This document shows positions 16,541 to 22,688 of a stretch of DNA of 40,352 bases, one piece after another; position 1 is the stretch's first letter, and every line of letters begins with the position of its first letter. Below the pieces are notes generated by a model. It made no database searches, had not been told where the DNA came from, and saw only the letters and a list, made by a program, of their open reading frames with translations. A program made the position numbers and the translations under genes. The stretch is taken from assembly GCA_902803785.1 (NCBI GenBank), contig CADCRE010000031.1, forward strand, positions 1-40,352, given 5' to 3'. Origin of the DNA: an uncultured Erysipelotrichaceae bacterium. GTDB taxonomy: Bacteria > Bacillota_I > Bacilli_A > Erysipelotrichales > Erysipelotrichaceae.

Positions 16541-18429
16541 TGTCAGAGAGAAAATATCGAGCGATCCGCACTGCCAGAGCCAATGATGTAGGCGGTACGA
16601 TCAAGAGGACACTCAGATATCTGTCGAAGGGAAACGAGGGAAAACTCTTCATGATCGTTTTCTGTATCCTGCTTTCCGCTTTGACAGGCGTCATCTCTTC
16701 CTACTTCTTTACACCGATCATCAACGACTATGTCGTACCTTATATCGGATCTAAAGATCCGGATCTGAGCGGCTTCCTGGGCATGCTGGGAGTGATGGCT
16801 GTCGTCTATCTGACAGGCGTCATCTCTTCCTATGTCTATCGGAAACTGATCTCCGTCGTATCTACGGGGATGCTGCACTCCTTGCGGAAAGATCTGTTCG
16901 CCAAGATGCAGAGACTTCCTCTGAAGTTCTTCGACGGCCACACCCACGGCGAGATGATGGTATTCTATACCAACGATATCGATACGATGCGTCCGATGGT
17001 AGCTGATACGATGCCGCAGACGCTTTCGACTCTGGTCACCCTGATCGGCTGTTTCATCATGATGGGTATCCTGAACTTCCGGCTGATGCTGGTGGTACTG
17101 GGAATGCTGGCAGTCATCTGTTTCATCACCTACTATCTTGCCAATCAGTCCCGCAATTACTTCAAGGGTCTGCAGAAATACGTTTCCGATCTCAATGGGT
17201 TTGCGGAAGAGATGTTCTCGGGACAGAAGGTCATCAAGGTCTTCAATCACGAAGATATCACCCTGTCTGAATTCAAGGCGATCTGTGAGAACCTGTATAA
17301 GGCTTCCTTCCGGACCAATGCCTACGCATCGATCCTGTTCCCGGTCAACGGAAATCTGGCTTATGTGGCCTACGCACTGGTCGCAGTCGTCGGTGCGAAG
17401 TTCTGTATCGAAGGTACGATGAGCCTCGGCGTACTGGCTTCCTTCCTGATGTATGTCCGTCAGTTTACGGGACCGATCGCAGCGATCTCCCAGCAGTTCA
17501 ACGGTTTCATGATGGCTCTGGCCGGTGCGGAGAGAGTCTTCAATCTGATGGATGCGGAACCGGAACTGGATTACGGTATCGTCGAGCTCGTCAATATTGA
17601 AAAGGATAGCGAAGAGATCGTCGAAACGGAAGAAAAGACCGATCGCTGGGCATGGAAGATCCCTGTCGATCCTCCGAAGTATGTCGAACTGAAAGGCGAT
17701 GTCCGCCTGAACGATGTCCGATTCTCCTATGTGGAAGGAAAACCGATCCTCAAGGATATCTCACTTTATGCCAAACCGCGTCAGAAGATCGCCTTCGTCG
17801 GCAGTACAGGTGCCGGGAAGACGACCATCACGAACCTGCTGAACCGTTTCTACGATGTCGAAGACGAAGAAGGAATGATCGTATTGGACGGGATCCCGAT
17901 CAAGGAGATCAAGAAGGACGATCTGCGCCGTTCCATCGGTATGGTCCTGCAGGACACCAACCTGTTCTCAGGAACAGTCATGGACAATATCCGTTACGGA
18001 AGACTGGATGCGACGGATGAAGAATGTATCGCCGCCGCAAAGCGATGCAACGCCGACTCCTTCATCAAGAGACTTCCGCAGGGATACCAGACGATGCTGA
18101 CATCCAACGGAGCCAATCTGTCTCAGGGACAGAGGCAGCTCCTGAATATCGCCCGCTGTGCGGTCGCCGATCCACCGGTCATGATCCTGGATGAAGCGAC
18201 GTCTTCGATCGATACTCATACAGAGAAACTGATCGAAAAAGGTATGGATGAACTGATGAAAGGCCGTACGACCTTCGTCATCGCTCACCGTCTGTCTACG
18301 GTCAGGAATGCGGATGCGATCATCGTTCTGGAGAACGGTGAGATCGTCGAGAGAGGAAACCATGACGATCTGATCGCTCTGAAGGGACGTTACTATCAGC
18401 TGTATACCGGGAAAGCAGAACTCGATTAA
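16540..18429 (+). CDS. Heterodimeric ABC exporter, catalytic subunit (pair 3)
   Basis: A 629-residue partner of the preceding gene. Walker A GSTGAGKTT (about residue 421), altered signature LSQGQ (about 527), Walker B MILDE with Glu552, and switch His583. Between membrane and ATPase domains there is an extra charged linker (roughly residues 345-385, rich in Glu with RWAWKIP), absent from the pair 1 and pair 2 partners. TAATG overlap with the upstream gene suggests coupled translation. A strong terminator follows directly. Confidence 0.93.
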   Translation: MSERKYRAIRTARANDVGGTIKRTLRYLSKGNEGKLFMIVFCILLSALTGVISSYFFTPIINDYVVPYIGSKDPDLSGFLGMLGVMAVVYLTGVISSYVYRKLISVVSTGMLHSLRKDLFAKMQRLPLKFFDGHTHGEMMVFYTNDIDTMRPMVADTMPQTLSTLVTLIGCFIMMGILNFRLMLVVLGMLAVICFITYYLANQSRNYFKGLQKYVSDLNGFAEEMFSGQKVIKVFNHEDITLSEFKAICENLYKASFRTNAYASILFPVNGNLAYVAYALVAVVGAKFCIEGTMSLGVLASFLMYVRQFTGPIAAISQQFNGFMMALAGAERVFNLMDAEPELDYGIVELVNIEKDSEEIVETEEKTDRWAWKIPVDPPKYVELKGDVRLNDVRFSYVEGKPILKDISLYAKPRQKIAFVGSTGAGKTTITNLLNRFYDVEDEEGMIVLDGIPIKEIKKDDLRRSIGMVLQDTNLFSGTVMDNIRYGRLDATDEECIAAAKRCNADSFIKRLPQGYQTMLTSNGANLSQGQRQLLNIARCAVADPPVMILDEATSSIDTHTEKLIEKGMDELMKGRTTFVIAHRLSTVRNADAIIVLENGEIVERGNHDDLIALKGRYYQLYTGKAELD

Positions 18430-18435
18430 GAATCA

Positions 18436-18464
18436 ATGAAAACAGACCCTCGGTCTGTTTTCAT
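18436..18464. terminator. Terminator after exporter pair 3
   Basis: ATGAAAACAGACC, loop CTC, GGTCTGTTTTCAT: a perfect 13-base stem with a short loop just after the stop codon. Confidence 0.88.
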
Positions 18465-18479
18465 TTCGGTCATAAAGAG

Positions 18480-18491
18480 TAAAATGAAAGT
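18480..18491 (+). promoter_or_regulatory. -10 box six bases before the patatin start
   Basis: TAAAAT (18480-18485), then GAAAGT, then ATG 18492. The arrangement equals that of the lipid kinase gene and predicts a leaderless mRNA. No clear -35 box. Confidence 0.6.
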
Positions 18492-19328
18492 ATGAAGACA
18501 GCTTTAGTATTGGAAGGCGGAGGACTCCGCGGTGTATTTTCAGCCGGTGTCATCGACTGTTTTCTGGACAATGACATCTCTTTTGATTATGTGATCGGTG
18601 TCAGTGCCGGTGCCTGCAATGCCATGGCGATGCTTGGCAGACAAAAACGCTACTTCTGGTCGATCATCAATACGGTCAGCGGGCGTAATTCTTTCTACGG
18701 TGTTTCACAGATGGTCGATTCTCACCGTTTCGTGAATCTCGATAAGATCTTCTATGAATATACCGAACAGTTTCATTTCGATTTCGAAACGCTTCTGAAA
18801 TCTTCGACAGAATTGGAAATGGTCGTTTCCAACATCGAGACCGGAAAAGCCGAATATATGACGACCCGGGACCTTGACCGGCTCAGGCTCATCGGAAAGG
18901 CTTCCTGTTCATTACCGATCATCACGGATCCGGTCGAGATCGACGGACAGCTCTATCTGGACGGCGGGATCACCGATTCGATCCCGATCGAACACGTTCT
19001 GGAAAAGGATGTCGACAGGATCGTCGTCGTTCTGACCAGAAAGAAGGGAAACTATTCACACACGAACGAAGCCACCAAGGCGATCGTCAGAAGGATCTAC
19101 AGTGAATATCCGAACCTCATTCAGGCCATGTATGACAGGGGCGACCTGTACAAGAGAGAAGTCGGGATCTGTGAAAAACTGGAGGAGGAAGGAAAGGTGA
19201 CTCTGATCCGACCGACGATGAAGGAGATCGGCAGGCTGGAATCCGATGAGAACGAGATCTCCCTGTCCTACTTCCACGGATATACCAAGGCAAAGGAAAA
19301 TATCGAGACAATAAAAAAGTGGGTATAA
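18492..19328 (+). CDS. Patatin-like phospholipase
   Basis: A 278-residue patatin-family hydrolase. The oxyanion loop GGGLRG (about residues 9-14), nucleophile elbow GVSAG (Ser in GxSxG, near 38) and Asp of the dyad in LDGGITDSIP are all present, so it should be active on acyl esters, probably membrane phospholipids. There is no signal peptide. The start has no Shine-Dalgarno site; a -10 box ends six bases before it. The stop lies inside the terminator hairpin. Confidence 0.93.
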   Translation: MKTALVLEGGGLRGVFSAGVIDCFLDNDISFDYVIGVSAGACNAMAMLGRQKRYFWSIINTVSGRNSFYGVSQMVDSHRFVNLDKIFYEYTEQFHFDFETLLKSSTELEMVVSNIETGKAEYMTTRDLDRLRLIGKASCSLPIITDPVEIDGQLYLDGGITDSIPIEHVLEKDVDRIVVVLTRKKGNYSHTNEATKAIVRRIYSEYPNLIQAMYDRGDLYKREVGICEKLEEEGKVTLIRPTMKEIGRLESDENEISLSYFHGYTKAKENIETIKKWV

Positions 19329-19340
19329 AATACCCGCTTT
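19316..19340 (+). terminator. Terminator overlapping the patatin stop codon
   Basis: AAAGTGGGTA, loop TAAAA, TACCCGCTTT, with one G-T pair. The TAA stop (19326-19328) begins in the loop. The pyruvate kinase -10 box follows five bases later. Confidence 0.75.
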
Positions 19341-19344
19341 ATTA

Positions 19345-19350
19345 TATAAT
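19345..19350 (+). promoter_or_regulatory. -10 box of pyruvate kinase
   Basis: A perfect TATAAT, 23 bases before the ATG, with GGGAGG (19359-19364) between them. The region that should hold the -35 is the patatin terminator, with no good match. Confidence 0.5.
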
Positions 19351-19373
19351 GGGTCATTGGGAGGACTTTTTTT

Positions 19374-20792
19374 ATGACGAATAAACAGACGAAGATTATC
19401 TGTACGATCGGTCCCGCTTCTGACAATTACGATACGATTTTGAAAATGGCTCAAGCCGGAATGAACATCGTTCGGCTCAATTTCTCTCATGGTACGCATG
19501 AGGAACATAAAAGCAGGATCGAACTGATCCGTAAAGTGGAAAAAGAGAACGGGATCAACCTGGGGATCATGCTGGACACGAAGGGTCCGGAGATCCGTCT
19601 GGGAACGTTCAAGAACGATACTGAAAACTACAAGAAGGGTGAGATCGTCACCATTCAGAAGGAAGATATCGAAGGAACACATGACCGTTTCACGATCCAG
19701 TGCAAGGAACTGTTCAGCGATATCAAGGCCGGAGACTATATCCTGGTCAATGACGGAAAACAGAAACTGACGGTTCTGGAAAATGACGGAAACGAGATGA
19801 AATGCCGGGTGGAAGTGACAGGTACCCTGTCTTCCCGCAAGGGATGCAACGTGCCGGGAGTCAAGCTGTCCATGCCGTTCATCTCCATGAAGGATGATGA
19901 GGATATCCGTTTCGGATGTGATATGGATGTGGACTTCATCGCTGCATCTTTCGTCAGAAGAGCGGAAGATGTCATGGCGATCCGCAAGATCATCACACAG
20001 ATGGGCAAACCGAAGATCCAGATCATCGCCAAGATCGAGAACCAGGAAGGATTCGACAACCTGGAAGAGATCCTCGACGTATCGGACGGTGTCATGGTCG
20101 CAAGAGGAGACCTCGGTGTCGAGATCGAAACAGCCTATGTACCGATCTATCAGAAGAAGATCATCGAGGCGGCCAATAAGAAAGGCAAGGCCGTCATCAC
20201 TGCGACACATATGCTGGATTCCATGACCAGCAATCCGCGCTGTACCAGAGCGGAAGCGTCCGATGTATCCAATGCCGTCCTTGACGGTTCCGATGCTGTC
20301 ATGCTGTCAGCAGAGACGGCTGCCGGAGAATATCCGGTAGAAGCTGTCGAAACGATGGCAAAGATCGCTGCAGCGACAGAACAGATCATCCCTTACAGAG
20401 AGAACCTGGAACACGCCAAGACTTCCAACAACAAGACCATTCAGGATGCGATCGGTATCGCCATCGCCGATGCGACGCTGACTCTGGATATCGCTGCGAT
20501 CGTCGTATTCACGCAGGGAGGAACGACAGCGAGAAGGATCTCCAAATACCGTCCGCCTGTACCTATCTTTGCGGTGACATTCACGAAATCGACACAGGGA
20601 AAACTGGAACTCTACTGGGGCGTCAAGCCGCTGTATTCCTATGTGGAAAACAATATGACCAACGACGATGAACTCGCATCGAGCGTGGTCAAGTCCTACG
20701 GTATCCGTCCGGGATCACAGATCATCCTTTCTGCAGGATATCCGACCGGAGAAGGTTCCGCCAACTTCATGAAGATCATTACAGTCAAATAA
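19374..20792 (+). CDS. pyk: Pyruvate kinase
   Basis: A 472-residue enzyme that makes pyruvate and ATP from phosphoenolpyruvate and ADP, the last step of glycolysis. Hallmarks are KIICTIGPAS at the start, LDTKGPEIRLG, and the active-site segment IAKIENQEGFDN followed by MVARGDLGVEI. It ends at the usual C-terminal domain and lacks the extra PEP-utiliser-like domain of Bacillus enzymes. Shine-Dalgarno GGGAGG lies nine bases before ATG. A single-gene unit. Confidence 0.97.
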   Translation: MTNKQTKIICTIGPASDNYDTILKMAQAGMNIVRLNFSHGTHEEHKSRIELIRKVEKENGINLGIMLDTKGPEIRLGTFKNDTENYKKGEIVTIQKEDIEGTHDRFTIQCKELFSDIKAGDYILVNDGKQKLTVLENDGNEMKCRVEVTGTLSSRKGCNVPGVKLSMPFISMKDDEDIRFGCDMDVDFIAASFVRRAEDVMAIRKIITQMGKPKIQIIAKIENQEGFDNLEEILDVSDGVMVARGDLGVEIETAYVPIYQKKIIEAANKKGKAVITATHMLDSMTSNPRCTRAEASDVSNAVLDGSDAVMLSAETAAGEYPVEAVETMAKIAAATEQIIPYRENLEHAKTSNNKTIQDAIGIAIADATLTLDIAAIVVFTQGGTTARRISKYRPPVPIFAVTFTKSTQGKLELYWGVKPLYSYVENNMTNDDELASSVVKSYGIRPGSQIILSAGYPTGEGSANFMKIITVK

Positions 20793-20796
20793 AAAA

Positions 20797-20828
20797 AAAC
20801 GGAAGGTCTCGAATGAGACCTTCCGTTT
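20797..20828. terminator. Bidirectional terminator after pyk
   Basis: AAACGGAAGGTCTC, loop GAAT, GAGACCTTCCGTTT: a perfect 14-base stem between converging pyk and MFS genes. Confidence 0.92.
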
Positions 20829-20840
20829 CATATCTTTGGA

Positions 20841-22175
20841 TCAGTCATCCATATCTTCGTAGGCCGCAAGGCCTTTTTTCGCTTCGACCTTCTGGTCACC
20901 GTGTCTGACCTGTGTCATCGTAACGAAGGAACACAGTACGAAGAAGGCGGCGTATATGAACAGGATCTTGTAGGTGATCAGACGCATGAGCGTTCCCGCA
21001 AAGATCGGAGTGACGATCTGGGCTGCCATGCTGGCGGTATAGTAGTAGCCGGTGAACTTTCCGATATCGGAACCTTTGCACATCTCGACGACCATCGGCA
21101 GGGAATTGACGTTGATCGCTGCCCACGCCAGTCCGACGGCCGCAAAGGAGATATACATGATCACATTGATGGAAGAGAATATACTGGTGAGGACGAAGCC
21201 CAGGAAGAACATCACTGAAAGCAGAATGATACCGCCCATGATGGTCTTCTTTCTGCCGATCCTGGATGCGATGTTTCCGATCGGGATATAGGAGACGATG
21301 GCTCCCGCTGTCGCTACCAGCAGACAGGTGGAAGCACCGCCGAGACCCTGTCCCATGACGACGGAGACATAGGTCGTGAACCAGGTAGTCACGGCATTGT
21401 AGCCGATGAACCATAAGGCGATCGAAGCCAGAAGGAATCCCAGGGATCTCTTGACATCGGCAGGAAGCTTCTCATTTCCGGATCCGTCATCTTCTGCGAG
21501 ATTCCATTCCGGATGAGCTTCTTCCAGTTTCTTGTTTTCTTCGACGAGTTTCGGTTCCTTTACAAACAGGAACAGAAGACCGATCGCGACAAACATGATG
21601 GATGCGACGACGATGAACAGGATCTGATAGTTCACATGAGAAAGGCCGACCGTCTTGGAGTTCGGATACAGGACAGCGGCGACACCGAGATAGATGATGC
21701 CGCCGACCGCACCCATCAGTTTGATGATGGCATTTGCTTTGGAACGAAGCGGTTTCGGTGTGACATCAGGCATCAGTGCGACTGCCGGAGAACGGTAGGT
21801 CCCCATCGCGATCAACAGAAGTCCGAGCACGACGACGAAGGAGATCACCTTGAAGGTGCTTGGCTGGGTATAGTAGGAATTGTCGATGATCGGCAGGATA
21901 TTCATCAGGATGATCGCTGCACCGGTCCCGAACAGGATGAACGGCATCCTCTTGCCGATCGGTGTATCGGTTTTGTCGGAAAGTGAACCGAAGAGCGGCA
22001 GCAGGACCAAAGCCAGTATATTGTCCGCAGCCATGATGGCTCCGGAATAGGTCTCATTCAGATGAAAAGTATTCGTGAGGATCAGTGGGACGACATTGTC
22101 ATACATCTGCCAGAAAGCGCAGATCGACAAAAAGGCCAGTCCGACGATCAAGGTGCGTTTGTAATTGAATTTCAT
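20841..22175 (-). CDS. MFS transporter
   Basis: A 444-residue protein with about twelve membrane helices. The loop after helix 2 reads GSLSDKTDTPIGKRMPFI, an MFS motif-A variant seen in sugar:cation symporter-like (GPH/SLC45-like) transporters. A sugar or glycoside substrate is possible but cannot be fixed. The mid-protein cytoplasmic loop is long and charged. On the minus strand GAGGGG precedes the start and a promoter TTGTCA-N16-TACAAT lies at 22229-22202. It is a single gene. Confidence 0.9.
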   Translation of the reverse strand: MKFNYKRTLIVGLAFLSICAFWQMYDNVVPLILTNTFHLNETYSGAIMAADNILALVLLPLFGSLSDKTDTPIGKRMPFILFGTGAAIILMNILPIIDNSYYTQPSTFKVISFVVVLGLLLIAMGTYRSPAVALMPDVTPKPLRSKANAIIKLMGAVGGIIYLGVAAVLYPNSKTVGLSHVNYQILFIVVASIMFVAIGLLFLFVKEPKLVEENKKLEEAHPEWNLAEDDGSGNEKLPADVKRSLGFLLASIALWFIGYNAVTTWFTTYVSVVMGQGLGGASTCLLVATAGAIVSYIPIGNIASRIGRKKTIMGGIILLSVMFFLGFVLTSIFSSINVIMYISFAAVGLAWAAINVNSLPMVVEMCKGSDIGKFTGYYYTASMAAQIVTPIFAGTLMRLITYKILFIYAAFFVLCSFVTMTQVRHGDQKVEAKKGLAAYEDMDD

Positions 22176-22201
22176 ATGTTTCCCCTCGATTTGTTAATTC
22201 C

Positions 22202-22229
22202 ATTGTAATACAAAACGGATGCATGACAA
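22202..22229 (-). promoter_or_regulatory. Promoter of the MFS transporter gene
   Basis: On the minus strand TTGTCA (22229-22224), 16 bases, TACAAT (22207-22202). It lies about 27 bases before the start codon. Confidence 0.6.
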
Positions 22230-22318
22230 ATATCGATAAGAAGGAATAGAATCGCATAATTAAATATATTTTTTATACAAAATATATATAAAATGTGCAC
22301 TATTTCGTGTACAATAAC

Positions 22319-22395
22319 TCTAAGATTGTGCAAATTTAGTCTAGAAGATAGTCAAAAACAAACTATAATAAAGGTAAATGGACCATAATCTTAGA
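22319..22395. repeat. Inverted repeat flanking the surface-protein promoter region
   Basis: TCTAAGATT (about 22319-22327) and AATCTTAGA (about 22387-22395) are perfect complements roughly 60 bases apart. Between them is TAGTC-TAGAAGA-TAGTC, and just upstream TGTGCAC-N6-GTGTACA, an inverted repeat with one mismatch. The 243-base gap is very AT-rich. These may be binding sites, but the match lengths are short. Confidence 0.4.
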
Positions 22396-22404
22396 TTTAA
22401 AAGA

Positions 22405-22418
22405 TATAATGAGTTCAG
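22405..22418 (+). promoter_or_regulatory. -10 box near the surface-protein start
   Basis: TATAAT (22405-22410) lies eight bases before ATG 22419. No Shine-Dalgarno site is present (GAGTTCAG), so the message is leaderless or nearly so. Confidence 0.5.
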
Positions 22419-22688
22419 ATGAAAAGAGATTATGGAATCAAGAAACTGCAGAATAAGCTCTGTATCTTCACGCTGGTTGCGGTGCTTTTAGTATCGCACT
22501 TTCTTCCTGTAAGGGTACTTGCGGAAGGAATTCCTGAGGAAGAGGCTTCAGAAGTCCTTCGCGAAGAAGAGATCACTGAGGTCGAAACGACAACAGGAGA
22601 AAACGAAGTCAGCGAAGAAGATCAGCTGACAGAAGTAATCGTTGAGAAGACGGAAAAAGTTTCACGAAACTGTCGAGAAAACGGATGA
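22419..22688 (+). CDS. Surface protein, N-terminal part (signal peptide; frame broken)
   Basis: Encodes 89 residues: a basic start, a hydrophobic core and VRVLA before Glu36, a clear Sec signal peptide, then a very acidic Glu/Thr-rich segment. The frame runs into a stop at 22686-22688, but the same acidic style continues one frame over. Removing one A from the A5 run at 22654-22658 would join them as ...VEKTEKFHETVEKTDDEL.... I read this as the start of the next entry's protein, separated by a one-base insertion or by a sequencing error. Programmed +1 frameshifting cannot be excluded. Confidence 0.75.
   Translation: MKRDYGIKKLQNKLCIFTLVAVLLVSHFLPVRVLAEGIPEEEASEVLREEEITEVETTTGENEVSEEDQLTEVIVEKTEKVSRNCRENG

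Noticed and set aside
22419-22688. A separate small secreted protein
   Set aside because: Its acidic sequence runs on in the next frame and the downstream frame lacks a start; a broken single gene is simpler.
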